A stretch of 64,000 nt of DNA, taken from Sphingobacterium corticibacterium (GTDB taxonomy: Bacteria; Bacteroidota; Bacteroidia; Sphingobacteriales; Sphingobacteriaceae). Both the position numbers and the translations under genes were made by a program. The stretch is taken from positions 1,364,001 to 1,428,000 of the forward strand of contig NZ_SGIT01000002.1 of assembly GCF_004208525.1 (NCBI RefSeq), read 5' to 3'. The notes below the pieces were generated by a model. That model did no database searches and had not been told where the DNA came from. It worked only from the letters and a program-made list of their open reading frames with translations. Below are positions 43,889 to 53,963 of this stretch, one piece after another (the first letter of the stretch is position 1; each line of letters begins with the position of its first letter).

Positions 43889-45625
43889 ATGAATAATATA
43901 GATAACGAAACAGGAAACCGTATTCAGCAATGGCTCGGCACAGAATACGATGATGATACGGTTGCACAAGTACAGAAACTTGTTGATAACAATGAAGAAA
44001 CAGAACTTATAGATGCTTTTTACAGAGAATTAGAGTTTGGAACAGGAGGTTTACGTGGCATCATGGGGGTGGGATCAAACCGAATCAACAAATATACCAT
44101 CGGAAAAGCAACACAGGGCCTCGCAAATTATTTAAAGAAACAGTTTCCAAATCAAACCATTAACGTAGCGGTAAGTTATGATTGTCGGAATAATTCGCAA
44201 GAATTGGGTCATTTGGTTGCAGATGTTTTCTCGGCAAACGGAATCCATGTTTATTTATTTAAAGAGCTGCGTCCTACCCCGATGCTTTCCTTTGCTGTTC
44301 GGCATTTTAAGTGTCAAGGAGGGGTTATGTTGACAGCATCACACAATCCAAAGGAGTACAATGGATACAAGGCCTATTGGAACGATGGCGGACAGCTGGT
44401 GGCACCTCATGATAAAAATGTAATCCATGAGGTCAATGCCATACAATCCGTGAACGACATTAAATTTGAGCGCGACAGCCATAATATTACGCTCGTGGAG
44501 GAGGATTTTGATAGAATCTATATTGAAGAGAATAAAAAACTAAGCATACATCCGGAAGCAGTGTCTGCCCAAAAAGACCTGAAAATAGTCTTCTCTCCTA
44601 TTCATGGAACAGGTATAATCGTGCCCAAAATGCTTTCCGCCTGGGGTTTCACGAATGTACAGGTCGTAGAGGAACAAATCAAATCAGACGGAAACTTTCC
44701 AACAGTCATCTATCCGAACCCTGAAGAGGAAGAGGCGATGACGATGGCGAAACAAAAGGGACAGGCGCTAGACGCAGACGTCGTCATGGCAACCGATCCC
44801 GATGCAGATCGCGTTGGTTTAGCTGTAAAGAACCAAAAAGGTGAAATGCAGTTATTAAACGGGAATCAGATTGGCAGCTTACTCATTTATTACGTACTAT
44901 CGTCTAAAAAAGAAAAGGGCGATCTGCAGGATAACGATTTTATCGTGAAAACCATCGTAACATCCAACCTTATGACCGACATTGGCAATAGCTTCGGTGT
45001 GAAAAATTATGAAACCTTGACCGGGTTTAAATTCATTGGCGAAGTGATGACAAAACTGGAAGGAAAAGAGAACTATCTGGTTGGCGGCGAAGAAAGTTAT
45101 GGTTTCTTGGTTGGCGATTTAGTTCGCGACAAAGACGCCGTAAATGCCTGTGCTTTTATTGCTGAAATGGCCGCTTACTTCAAAACACAAGGGAAAACGG
45201 TATTCGAAGTATTGTTGGAACTTTACGAAAACTATGGTTTCTATCAAGAAAAACTGATCTCACTTACCAAGAAAGGAAAAGCAGGTGCCGACGAAATCAA
45301 GCAGATGATGGCAGATCTACGCGCCAATCCTCCACAGTCATTAGGTGGTATAAAGGTTAAAGAGATTCGTGATTATTCCACTAGTATTGCGCATGTATTG
45401 GCCGATGGAACAAAAACGAGTATAGATTTACCGAAATCGGATGTACTTCAGTTCATTACGGTTGACGGCGATGTCATTTCCGCAAGACCATCAGGCACCG
45501 AACCTAAAATTAAGTTTTATTGCTCCGTGAAAGAAGAGTTAGCCTCTAGCGATGCATACGAGCAAGTACTTATAAAGTTGGGAGACAAAGTAAAAAACAT
45601 CATGGCTGATATCGTAAAAGACTGA
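43889..45625 (+). CDS. Phospho-sugar mutase (phosphoglucomutase/phosphomannomutase)
   Basis: 578-residue alpha-D-phosphohexomutase. The phosphoserine loop is MLTASHNPKEYNGYKAYW, the Mg2+ loop is MATDPDADRVGLA, sugar-binding is GGEESYGFLVGD and the C-terminal phosphate-binding loop is SARPSGTEPKIKFY. It interconverts hexose 1- and 6-phosphates. Length and the long insert match the PgcA-type enzymes of Bacteroidota and Firmicutes. The stop TGA overlaps the ATG of the NUDIX gene. Confidence 0.95.
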   Translation: MNNIDNETGNRIQQWLGTEYDDDTVAQVQKLVDNNEETELIDAFYRELEFGTGGLRGIMGVGSNRINKYTIGKATQGLANYLKKQFPNQTINVAVSYDCRNNSQELGHLVADVFSANGIHVYLFKELRPTPMLSFAVRHFKCQGGVMLTASHNPKEYNGYKAYWNDGGQLVAPHDKNVIHEVNAIQSVNDIKFERDSHNITLVEEDFDRIYIEENKKLSIHPEAVSAQKDLKIVFSPIHGTGIIVPKMLSAWGFTNVQVVEEQIKSDGNFPTVIYPNPEEEEAMTMAKQKGQALDADVVMATDPDADRVGLAVKNQKGEMQLLNGNQIGSLLIYYVLSSKKEKGDLQDNDFIVKTIVTSNLMTDIGNSFGVKNYETLTGFKFIGEVMTKLEGKENYLVGGEESYGFLVGDLVRDKDAVNACAFIAEMAAYFKTQGKTVFEVLLELYENYGFYQEKLISLTKKGKAGADEIKQMMADLRANPPQSLGGIKVKEIRDYSTSIAHVLADGTKTSIDLPKSDVLQFITVDGDVISARPSGTEPKIKFYCSVKEELASSDAYEQVLIKLGDKVKNIMADIVKD

Positions 45626-46170
45626 TGATGAAGAAATGGACCTTACTAGATTCTAGGTATATTATACAGCGTCCTTGGGCAACGTTGCGTGTTGATAAAC
45701 TACAACTTCCTAATGGGAATATCAAAGACGAGTATTATGTCTTAGAGTATCCCACCTGGGTCAATATGGTTGCTTTTACGGAAGACAACCAACTGTTATT
45801 TGTCCGTCAATACCGACACGGAGCAGACGAAATTATGGTCGAGCTTCCTGCCGGTGTCGTCGAGGATGGAGAAGACCTCGAGGAAGCTGCCCGTCGGGAG
45901 CTTTTGGAAGAAACGGGGTATACCTTTACCTCTATAGAATATATCTGTAAGCTATATGCAAATCCAGCAACGAGTGGAAATTTGACCTATACTTATGTAC
46001 TTAAGGGGGGAAAGAAAATTCAAGAACAACAGCTGGATAGCTCCGAAGATATTGAGGTTGTTATTATGGGGATAGAAGAGGCCAAACAGTTCCTCTTTGA
46101 CAATAAAATAGGTCAGGCGTTACACACTTCTGCTCTTTTTTATTCTTTTCAAAAATTGGGTTTGCTTTAG
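45625..46170 (+). CDS. NUDIX hydrolase, probable ADP-sugar pyrophosphatase
   Basis: 181 residues with the complete Nudix box GEDLEEAARRELLEETGY. The N-terminal beta part (DEYYVLEYPTWVNMVAFTED) and VRQYRHGADEIMVELPAG match the ADP-ribose/ADP-sugar pyrophosphatase subgroup. It begins within the stop codon of the mutase (TGATG), so both are translated together. The pair may regulate sugar nucleotide levels. The stop codon lies inside a terminator stem. Confidence 0.92.
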   Translation: MMKKWTLLDSRYIIQRPWATLRVDKLQLPNGNIKDEYYVLEYPTWVNMVAFTEDNQLLFVRQYRHGADEIMVELPAGVVEDGEDLEEAARRELLEETGYTFTSIEYICKLYANPATSGNLTYTYVLKGGKKIQEQQLDSSEDIEVVIMGIEEAKQFLFDNKIGQALHTSALFYSFQKLGLL

Positions 46171-46190
46171 CAAAACCCAATTTTATTTTT
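46152..46190 (+). terminator. Terminator overlapping the NUDIX stop codon
   Basis: AAAATTGGGTTT (46152-46163) pairs with AAACCCAATTTT (46173-46184), the stop TAG being in the loop, followed by ATTTTT. A 12-bp perfect stem. Confidence 0.85.
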
Positions 46191-46229
46191 AAAACAAGCC
46201 TCCGAGCCGAATAATATTCAAGATTTTTG

Positions 46230-46237
46230 TATCTTTG
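46230..46237 (+). promoter_or_regulatory. -7 element of a probable leaderless promoter
   Basis: TATCTTTG, four nucleotides, then the ATG at 46242. It decides the start: the TTG at 46227 would overlap the promoter. Confidence 0.6.
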
Positions 46238-46241
46238 CTAT

Positions 46242-47555
46242 ATGGCAAGAGAGATTTTTGAAACGAAGCGAAAAGCATTAAAAATTAACCTCAACCCCGA
46301 TATTTATGGCACCTTTGCTGAAATCGGTGCTGGACAGGAAGTGGCACGCAACTTTTTTGGTGCCGGGGCTGCTTCGGGAACTATTGCAAAAACGATGTCA
46401 GCTTACGATATGGCCTTTAGCGATGCTATCTATGGCATCGAGGAATCGGGACGTTATGTAAGTCGTACACGTGTTAAAAAAATGCTCACCCACGAGTTTA
46501 ATCTATTGACCGAACGCTTACAAGGTGAAAAATACAAATCAAAAACATTCTTTGCTTTTGCCAATACCGTCACTACGCTTAATTTCACCAAAACTAATGA
46601 CCCGCATGGATGGATTGGTATACGCTTTCAACATGAAGTAGATGGACCGGTCAACGACATCGTTATCCACGTCCGCTTATTGGACAGTGATTCACGTCTA
46701 CAGAGCAAAGTACTGGGTATTTTAGGGGTCAACCTCATTTTTGCGGCATATTATTACGCTGAAGATCCCCAGACCATGATTGAGTCCTTGGTAGACAATC
46801 TGTCTATAGGATCCGTAGAAATCGACTTGGTCAAAGTTTCAGGTCCTGTTTTTGAACATGCTAACGAAAGATTGCTCAATCTTTATCTCATTGCCAAAGG
46901 GTTTGCACAAGCTGCTATTTTCAAGCCCGATGCCCATGCTGCACAAATCAAAGATTACCTGTACAAAAAGAATATCATCATTTTACGCACCAAATATCGT
47001 CAGAAATCCAACCCGAACTTCGACCTCTTCAATCTTGCTGTAGAACAGTTCAAAAAGAATACAGGAGGAACAGCAGAAGACACAGTCGTTTTAATCGAGG
47101 TACTGATGGGTAATGTGCTCGATGAAGAAAATCGAATAACGAACGAGGACCTTACTTATTTCGCAGAGCGTGCTGAATACCTTTGTTCAACCGGTAACAA
47201 CATTATGGTCTCCAATTTCCGGCGCAATAATCATTTGGCGGAGTTTATCCAGACATTCAAGCCCAAACATGTCGGTATCGCAACCAACACATCCAACTTA
47301 AAGAATATTTTCAATACCGATAATTACAACAAAGAGGTCTACACCAACGAATTACTTTCTTACATCTCGGGGATGTTTAGCAAGGATGTAAAATTATACG
47401 CTTATCCTTACCTAGATAAGAATACCAATGAAATTATTACTTCCCGGAATATGCCCGTAGCCGAAGAAGCCAAACCTTTGTTCGATTTCTTGGTACAGAA
47501 CAATTATATCGTCGATATTGAGAATTACGACGAGAAATTTGTGAAAACGGTATAG
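46242..47555 (+). CDS. Conserved protein of unknown function
   Basis: 437 residues beginning MAREIFETKRKALKINLN, followed by IYGTFAEIGAGQEVARNFFGAG and TIAKTMSAYDMAFSDAIYG. I recall this as a highly conserved protein in Bacteroidota and other phyla, sometimes mislabelled in databases (for example as a nicotinate-nucleotide adenylyltransferase), with no known activity. No transmembrane segment or known nucleotide motif is clear. The gene is transcribed alone, apparently from a leaderless promoter, after the NUDIX terminator. The conservation implies a basic role. Confidence 0.8.
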   Translation: MAREIFETKRKALKINLNPDIYGTFAEIGAGQEVARNFFGAGAASGTIAKTMSAYDMAFSDAIYGIEESGRYVSRTRVKKMLTHEFNLLTERLQGEKYKSKTFFAFANTVTTLNFTKTNDPHGWIGIRFQHEVDGPVNDIVIHVRLLDSDSRLQSKVLGILGVNLIFAAYYYAEDPQTMIESLVDNLSIGSVEIDLVKVSGPVFEHANERLLNLYLIAKGFAQAAIFKPDAHAAQIKDYLYKKNIIILRTKYRQKSNPNFDLFNLAVEQFKKNTGGTAEDTVVLIEVLMGNVLDEENRITNEDLTYFAERAEYLCSTGNNIMVSNFRRNNHLAEFIQTFKPKHVGIATNTSNLKNIFNTDNYNKEVYTNELLSYISGMFSKDVKLYAYPYLDKNTNEIITSRNMPVAEEAKPLFDFLVQNNYIVDIENYDEKFVKTV

Positions 47556-47567
47556 TCCCGAAAGAGA

Positions 47568-48389
47568 TTAAAGATATTTTTTAAAGATAGCATACAGAAT
47601 TTTCAACTCTTCTACATTTAAAACGGCGGTAGTAGTCTCTTCCTGAATGTAATGAATTTTAAACGCTTTAATAGCAGCATCCAAATTTGTTATATTATAT
47701 CCAATAATCCGCAATGCCAATTTCGGGTCAAAATCTTCTGGGGGAGTTTCTAAATTATCATCGTACCAAAATCCAAAACCTTGATCTGCCAACTTCTTCC
47801 AAGGAAAGCGGGATGGGTCGATCTTCCTACCAGGCGAAACATCCATGTGTCCGATAAAATTTGCCTGCGGAATTTTGTATGTCTCTTTCAGATAATGCAA
47901 TAAACTAATCAACGCATCAATTTGCGTATCCGGCCAAGGATCTGTTGTCCCATTGTTATCTAACTCAATACCAATAGACGACGAATTAAGATCAGTATCA
48001 TTTCCCCATCTGCTTATACCAGCATGGTGCCCCCTATACAAGTCATTCACCATTTGTAAAACTTTCCCATCACGTCCGATCACATAGTGCGAACTAACGC
48101 CTACTTTCTGGCTGTGAAAAGTCCTGACCGTCTGTTCAGTAGAATTTTGTGCTGTATGATGAAGGATAACATAATTCGGTTTTCGGACACCAAAATTAAC
48201 AGCGGCAATCCACTCCTTTTCCTTTACTATAACCTTTTCTAATTGTTCCGTTACCGGAGATTCCCTATATAATTCCGCAAATTCTTTGGCTTTTTGCTTA
48301 TAAATTTTTTCTGTTGCTGCGTATTTTCCACCGCCACAAGACGACAACAAAACAGCACCGCTAAATAGAAAGATAAAAATCGTTTTCAT
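47568..48389 (-). CDS. N-acetylmuramoyl-L-alanine amidase (amidase_2) lipoprotein
   Basis: 273 residues with a lipoprotein signal (FLFSGAVLLSSC). The catalytic zinc domain has the histidine-containing YVILHHTAQNST, the family IGRDGKVLQMVNDLYRGHHAGIS, GIELDNNG and the later HMDVSPGRKIDPSRFPW. It cleaves the amide between N-acetylmuramic acid and L-alanine in peptidoglycan fragments, as in AmiD-type recycling enzymes. Its outer-membrane anchoring is inferred. It is convergent with the 46.2 kb gene. Confidence 0.93.
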   Translation of the reverse strand: MKTIFIFLFSGAVLLSSCGGGKYAATEKIYKQKAKEFAELYRESPVTEQLEKVIVKEKEWIAAVNFGVRKPNYVILHHTAQNSTEQTVRTFHSQKVGVSSHYVIGRDGKVLQMVNDLYRGHHAGISRWGNDTDLNSSSIGIELDNNGTTDPWPDTQIDALISLLHYLKETYKIPQANFIGHMDVSPGRKIDPSRFPWKKLADQGFGFWYDDNLETPPEDFDPKLALRIIGYNITNLDAAIKAFKIHYIQEETTTAVLNVEELKILYAIFKKYL

Positions 48390-48487
48390 TCCATGTTTTT
48401 TTCTTCGCTCCTACTTCAGATAAAGCAATAAACGCTCCAATTCCTAAAGCTCCTTTACGGTAATCGAAACACGAAGTTTTCTTTAAA

Positions 48488-48525
48488 AATAAAAAAACTC
48501 CTGCAATTATAAAACTGCAGGAGTT
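48488..48525 (-). terminator. gcvP terminator
   Basis: AACTCCTGCA (48496-48505) and TGCAGGAGTT (48516-48525) form a perfect 10-bp stem with a 10-nt loop. The minus strand continues in TTTTTATTTTTAAA. Confidence 0.88.
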
Positions 48526-48563
48526 CTTCAAATCTTCCCCTTTTTTACAAACAGGATAGCTCT

Positions 48564-51437
48564 TTAAGCTTCAGCATATTCCTCCATAGGAGGGCATGAA
48601 CAGATTAATGTTCTATCCCCCTGCGAGTCATTCACACGTCCTACCGATGGCCAAAATTTGTTCAATTTTACGTAAGGAAGCGGATAAGCTGCTGTCTGGC
48701 GACTGTATGGCCTATTCCATTCATCAGCAGAAACAATCTCCGCAGTATGTGGTGCATGTTTCAGAACGTTCTCTTTTTGATCAATTTCACCAGTTTCTAT
48801 CGCTGCTATTTCCGAACGGATAGCAATCAAAGCCTCACAAAAACGATCTAGTTCTGCTTTAGATTCTGATTCCGTAGGCTCTACCATCAGTGTACCCGCC
48901 ACTGGGAAAGACACCGTTGGTGCATGGAAACCGTAGTCCATTAAACGTTTCGCGATATCCCCCACTTCAATTCCGACACTTTTGAACGTCCGACAATCCA
49001 ATATCATTTCGTGTGCACAGCGACCATTAGCTCCTGCATACAATACCGGATAATGACTTTCCAAGCGTGCCTTGATATAATTCGCATTTAAGATCGCAGT
49101 CTTCGTCGCATCGGTTAGTCCATCACCGCCCATCATTGCAATGTATGCATACGAAATGGTCAGGATAGATGCCGACCCAAATGGCGCTGCTGATACCGCA
49201 GAAATACCTTGTTCGCCCGAGATTTCCACTATTTCATGGTTTGGCAAGAACGGTACCAGATGCGCCGCAACACCAATTGGCCCCATACCGGGACCACCAC
49301 CACCATGTGGAATACAGAAGGTCTTATGCAAGTTTAAGTGACATACATCTGCTCCAATAAAACCCGGACTGGTCAAGCCTACCTGCGCATTCATATTTGC
49401 GCCATCCATATATACTTGTCCACCGTTTTGGTGAACAATTTCACATATTTCGATAATGGATTCCTCGAACACCCCGTGCGTTGAAGGATAAGTTACCATC
49501 AAGGAATTTAAGGATGCTGCATGCTCTTGTGCTTTCGCTCGAAGATCGGCTACATCGATATTACCATATGCATCACATTTGACAACAACAACTTTCAACC
49601 CCGCCATAGATGCGGAGGCCGGATTTGTTCCATGTGCCGAAGCCGGAATCAAGCATACATTGCGATGTCCTTCACCACGGCTTTCATGATATGCTCGAAT
49701 CACCATCAAACCCGCGTATTCTCCCTGTGCTCCCGAATTCGGTTGAAATGACATCTTCGCAAATCCTGTGATTTCGGATAACCAATCGTTTAATTCATTA
49801 ATAAGCTGCATATAGCCGGATGTCTGGTCAGCAGGAGCAAACGGATGCAAACCTCCAAAATGTGCCCATGTCAGCGGCAACATCTCGGTCGTTGCATTGA
49901 GCTTCATCGTACAGGAGCCTAGTGGGATCATGGAATGACATAACGATAGATCTTTCGCTTCCAAAGACTTAATATACCGAAGCATTTCACTCTCGGAGTG
50001 GTAGCTGTTAAAAACCGGATGGGTAAGATAAGGAGAGGTGCGTACAGCTTCCGATGGAATAGAAGATTCCAATTGATTTGCTAGACCACGTAACTCCACA
50101 TCATTCCAAGATTTTCCTTTGATTTTGGCAAAAACCTTCACGATGGTTTCTACATCTTCAAACGTTGTCGTTTCATCAAGGGAAATACCAACGATACCTT
50201 CTTGGTAGAAGAAATTCAATTCATTGTTAAGTGCTTCTGCTTTCAACGCACCAGCCTGATCACCGACTACGATACGCAAGGTATCAAAATATGTTTTGTT
50301 GATCTGCTCGTAACCAAGTTCCTGCAGCGCCTTATTCAATAATTTAGTTAAGTCGTTAATACGTGTGGCTATATTTTTCACCCCTTGCGGACCGTGATAT
50401 ACGGCATAGAAAGATGCCATAATCGCCAACAAAGCTTGTGCAGTACAAATATTAGAAGAGGCCTTATCCCGACGGATATGTTGTTCACGTGTCTGCAATG
50501 CCATACGCAAGGCATAATTACCACTAGCATCGGAAGTAACGCCGATAATGCGGCCGGGGATATTTCGTTTATACGCTTCTTTTGTTGCGAAAAAAGCAGC
50601 GTGTGGACCCCCGAAACCCATCGGCACACCAAAACGCTGGGAATTTCCCACAACGACATCAGCACCCCATTCTCCTGGAGGAGTTAGCAACGCCAAGGAC
50701 ATCAAATCGGCTACGGCACATACCATGATATTTTTATCGTGAGCTGCCGTTGCAAAATTGGTATAATCCGTGATCGTACCATCTGCGGCCGGATACTGAA
50801 TAAGCGCGGCGAATATGTCTTCGGTCAAGTTTTGTTCTCCCAGATCGGCTACGCGGATTTCCACGCCAAACGGAACCGCTCTCGTTTGGAGTACATCCAA
50901 TGTCTGCGGATAGATATTAGGCGTTACCAAAAATACATTTGCAGTTTTATTTTTACGCGCACTGTATAGCATAAACATCGCTTCAGCAGCAGCGGTAGCT
51001 TCATCCAATAGGGAAGCATTCGCAATTTCCAGTCCGGTCAGATCTGATACCGCTGTCTGGAAATTTAATAAGGCTTGCAAACGCCCCTGGGCTATTTCTG
51101 CCTGATAAGGCGTATACTGGGTATACCATCCGGGATTTTCCAATACGTTGCGCTGGATAACAGCAGGAACCGTCACATCATAATATCCTTGCCCGATATA
51201 GGACTTAAAAACTTTATTTTTGTCAGCAATACGCTGGATTTTGGCTAGATAAGCTTGTTCGCTCAAGGCTGCTGGCAAGGCCAGTGATTTTTTCAACCTA
51301 ATCTGGCTGGGAACTGCCTGTTCAATAAGCTGATCCAAGGATTGTACTCCTAAATAGCTTAGCATTTCCTGTACCTCTTCCGCTCTCGGACCATTGTGGC
51401 GATCCTGAAATTTTTCTTGATAAAATACGTTGCTCAT
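48564..51437 (-). CDS. gcvP: Glycine dehydrogenase (decarboxylating), P-protein
   Basis: 957 residues, the full length of the fused single-chain P-protein. The PLP lysine lies in [19 protein letters not shown], and other family signatures are [14 protein letters not shown] at the start, [17 protein letters not shown] and [19 protein letters not shown]. It decarboxylates glycine and passes the aminomethyl group to the lipoyl H-protein in the glycine cleavage system. gcvT and gcvH are not adjacent, so the system is dispersed. Its leader of about 80 nt contains a hairpin. Confidence 0.98.
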   Translation of the reverse strand: MSNVFYQEKFQDRHNGPRAEEVQEMLSYLGVQSLDQLIEQAVPSQIRLKKSLALPAALSEQAYLAKIQRIADKNKVFKSYIGQGYYDVTVPAVIQRNVLENPGWYTQYTPYQAEIAQGRLQALLNFQTAVSDLTGLEIANASLLDEATAAAEAMFMLYSARKNKTANVFLVTPNIYPQTLDVLQTRAVPFGVEIRVADLGEQNLTEDIFAALIQYPAADGTITDYTNFATAAHDKNIMVCAVADLMSLALLTPPGEWGADVVVGNSQRFGVPMGFGGPHAAFFATKEAYKRNIPGRIIGVTSDASGNYALRMALQTREQHIRRDKASSNICTAQALLAIMASFYAVYHGPQGVKNIATRINDLTKLLNKALQELGYEQINKTYFDTLRIVVGDQAGALKAEALNNELNFFYQEGIVGISLDETTTFEDVETIVKVFAKIKGKSWNDVELRGLANQLESSIPSEAVRTSPYLTHPVFNSYHSESEMLRYIKSLEAKDLSLCHSMIPLGSCTMKLNATTEMLPLTWAHFGGLHPFAPADQTSGYMQLINELNDWLSEITGFAKMSFQPNSGAQGEYAGLMVIRAYHESRGEGHRNVCLIPASAHGTNPASASMAGLKVVVVKCDAYGNIDVADLRAKAQEHAASLNSLMVTYPSTHGVFEESIIEICEIVHQNGGQVYMDGANMNAQVGLTSPGFIGADVCHLNLHKTFCIPHGGGGPGMGPIGVAAHLVPFLPNHEIVEISGEQGISAVSAAPFGSASILTISYAYIAMMGGDGLTDATKTAILNANYIKARLESHYPVLYAGANGRCAHEMILDCRTFKSVGIEVGDIAKRLMDYGFHAPTVSFPVAGTLMVEPTESESKAELDRFCEALIAIRSEIAAIETGEIDQKENVLKHAPHTAEIVSADEWNRPYSRQTAAYPLPYVKLNKFWPSVGRVNDSQGDRTLICSCPPMEEYAEA

Positions 51438-51461
51438 GTGCGCTTAACTTTTCCGTAGCAT

Positions 51462-51497
51462 CGCTCTAAACTATCTTATTTAGACCTTTTTAGAACG
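51462..51497 (-). promoter_or_regulatory. Hairpin in the gcvP 5' leader
   Basis: CGTTCTAAA and TTTAGAGCG on the minus strand form a 9-bp stem with one G-U pair and an 18-nt loop, between the -7 element (51525-51532) and the ATG (51437). No glycine-riboswitch core was recognised. A role in regulation is speculative. Confidence 0.35.
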
Positions 51498-51524
51498 ATA
51501 CTTTCATATACTTTTTTGAGACCG

Positions 51525-51532
51525 CAAAGATA
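51525..51532 (-). promoter_or_regulatory. -7 promoter element of gcvP
   Basis: TATCTTTG on the minus strand, 87 nt upstream of the ATG, implying a leader of about 80 nt. Confidence 0.55.
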
Positions 51533-51635
51533 CGATTTAATCCTCGAAATTAATAGAAACGGAAGTCAGATGTCGTGTTATCTGGCAACAAGTCTTCTAT
51601 TGCTTTAAAGAAATGAATATTGAACTATGGATATA

Positions 51636-52796
51636 CTAATCCTCCCCCAGAATAGCACGTATTTTCTCCATATCAAGCCTTCCTCCCCTTTTATTATAAA
51701 CGATCCTACCACTTCGATTTAACAGCACTACTCGTGGTATAGTATTAATTCCTAGTTTACCGCTCAACAGACTTCCTCTATCCAAACTATGTATCCAGTC
51801 CATTTTGTGCTCTTCTATACTATTGATAAAACTGGTGGAATCACGATCAATAGAAATACCCACAATTTTCAATCTGTTCTCCGGAAATTCCTTTCGCAAC
51901 GCTTTTATATCTGGAATTTGCTGTATGCAGGGTCCACACCAACTCGCCCAAAAATCCAGCAGGACGAAATTCTCTTTTTGATTTTTATAAAGAACGGTAT
52001 CCCCATAGAGATCTCTAAAATGAATATCCGGCATCGTTGCGCCTTCCTTTAAAAGCACTGGAGATATTTTCTGCAGCAATCCATCGACTACCTTTTTTCC
52101 TTCGCCAGTAGCTCTAAATTCTTCCGGAAATGTATCGTTATAATACGCTAATAACTCCATGTAGTATTCAGGATAATCTTCTATAAATTCTACTGATGCA
52201 AGTATTTGGTCTTTAAAATAATAGAAGGAAAAAAAGTCTTCTGCATATGGCTTTAGGAACTCCATTGAATTAGCATTCATTAATCTTGTTAGCTGATTAA
52301 ACTCATATTCAACGGAATCATTCGTGCGAATCTCTGCTCCGTGTTTTGTAAACAGATCATTCAGCTTTAGCAATTCATCTTTTTGCCTTATTCTTAAGTC
52401 ACGATAAATCTCATTTGAAACCGTATCATAAATAGCTGTAATATTTATATTGCAATCAGCATAAAATGGTACATTTTTTCTATTTAAATCATAAAACAAA
52501 TTCAAAACAGCAACAGGACTATTTATAAAAAATTCTTGATAATACTTACCGTCATACTGGGCATACATGCTCGGATAGCGTGTATAAGTAGGTCGGTCAA
52601 CAACGATGGTAGAATCACCTTGGTTTAGGTTGATGATATCTAAGACAATACCATCGTCAAAATGCACCACTAGTTTTTCTCTATCAATACCGCTAAGATT
52701 AATTTTAATGTTAACACGGTCTTGTCCATACACAGCAGCGGAAAGCGTCAATAATACAACTAAAACAGTCAAGAACAGTGTTCTAATTACCATCAT
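51636..52796 (-). CDS. TlpA-like thiol-disulfide oxidoreductase
   Basis: 386 residues with a signal peptide (LFLTVLVVLLTLSAAVYG). An N-terminal part of about 240 residues is beta-rich then helical, as in many Bacteroidota TlpA proteins. The C-terminal thioredoxin domain holds the active site WASWCGPCIQQIP followed by RLKIVGISIDRDS and GINTIPRVVLLNRSG. The protein reduces or rearranges disulfides in the periplasm. Its partner is unknown. Confidence 0.92.
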   Translation of the reverse strand: MMVIRTLFLTVLVVLLTLSAAVYGQDRVNIKINLSGIDREKLVVHFDDGIVLDIINLNQGDSTIVVDRPTYTRYPSMYAQYDGKYYQEFFINSPVAVLNLFYDLNRKNVPFYADCNINITAIYDTVSNEIYRDLRIRQKDELLKLNDLFTKHGAEIRTNDSVEYEFNQLTRLMNANSMEFLKPYAEDFFSFYYFKDQILASVEFIEDYPEYYMELLAYYNDTFPEEFRATGEGKKVVDGLLQKISPVLLKEGATMPDIHFRDLYGDTVLYKNQKENFVLLDFWASWCGPCIQQIPDIKALRKEFPENRLKIVGISIDRDSTSFINSIEEHKMDWIHSLDRGSLLSGKLGINTIPRVVLLNRSGRIVYNKRGGRLDMEKIRAILGED

Positions 52797-53093
52797 ATAA
52801 CAACTTGTTTAAAATATTGAAAAGAATAAGCGTAGCAGTGAAAAATCCTTGCCACGCCTAATGTAAGACCTAATTATGGCTACGCAATTATTGGTGATGT
52901 CCTGATATTGCCGCATGTCAATTGGTGTTAATTGTTTAAATATCAAATTACAAGATAGGGTAATCGTTCTAGATCAGGCGGTACTACTTTTTCGGATTAT
53001 AATATTATTGTACAGATGTTGTGAATCGTTGAGATTGAAATCTTTCAAAAAACGAAAAAAATGTATATTGTATAGCAAATATTAATCCGCTGT

Positions 53094-53855
53094 ATGATAT
53101 ACGTTATTCTTGCCCATAACTCTCCAGAGATGTTAAGTCTACTTATCAATAAACTGCAGAAAAAAAGAAATCACTTCGTCATACACATCGATCAAAATCA
53201 AGACATTACCCCTTTTGTTGAAGCTGCCGGAGGAATACAAAATTGCCACTTTACGCAGAAACGATACGCAAGTTATTGGGGTTCCTTCGCTTTGATCGAA
53301 GCGACACTACATGCTTTTGATTTTATCCGAAAAGAGTTACGGAAAAGACAGCGGGTCGTCCTACTCAGCGGAGCTGATCTACCGATCAAAAGTAACCGAT
53401 ATATTGACCGTTACTTAAATAGCCATCCGGACACCATCTTTATAGCATATGAGCCGATTCCCCGAAAAATATGGTATAAAGGAGGTATCACTCGTTTTCC
53501 GCTCTATGATACAATATCCACATCAATCAAATTTTACGGTGGATCGCAGTGGTTCTCCATACCGTACCAAGCACTTTCTATTATTTTCAGGTTCTTAAAA
53601 AGCAACCCTGATTTCGTAGAATACTTTCGTTATGTTAAAATTCCCGATGAAAGTTTTTTTCAAACACTCTTTCTGAACTGTGAACATCCCTATATTGACA
53701 ATAATTTACGCAATCATAACCTTCATTTTATCAAGTGGGACAAGCCCTACAAGCATCCCAGAATATTAACAGCGAAAGATCTGTGCCAAATAAAAAAATC
53801 AAAAAGTCTTTTCGCTCGAAAATTTAACATCACACAATCAACTGAAATTATTTAA
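53094..53855 (+). CDS. Core-2/I-branching-type glycosyltransferase (GT14-like)
   Basis: 253 residues. It opens MIYVILAHNSPEMLSLLI and continues with HIDQNQDI and VVLLSGADLPIKSNRYIDRYL, as in bacterial relatives of beta-1,6-N-acetylglucosaminyltransferases, then CDEFH-region equivalents (IPDESFFQTLFLN). It is transcribed towards the lanthipeptide operon from the opposite strand. Its donor and acceptor are not known. It might serve the same product as the operon's family 2 glycosyltransferase, but nothing in the sequence proves this. Confidence 0.82.
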   Translation: MIYVILAHNSPEMLSLLINKLQKKRNHFVIHIDQNQDITPFVEAAGGIQNCHFTQKRYASYWGSFALIEATLHAFDFIRKELRKRQRVVLLSGADLPIKSNRYIDRYLNSHPDTIFIAYEPIPRKIWYKGGITRFPLYDTISTSIKFYGGSQWFSIPYQALSIIFRFLKSNPDFVEYFRYVKIPDESFFQTLFLNCEHPYIDNNLRNHNLHFIKWDKPYKHPRILTAKDLCQIKKSKSLFARKFNITQSTEII

Positions 53856-53963
53856 ATAGTAGCGTTCTCCTCCTAACAAATCGACGTATATTTCGGCTTT
53901 TGTGTAAAGGCAAATAATAACTTTGTGGCCTTATTCTTGTCCGGATTATTTTTGCGTGCATTT

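Noticed and set aside
51438..51524. Glycine riboswitch before gcvP
   Set aside because: The leader is short and shows no recognisable riboswitch core.
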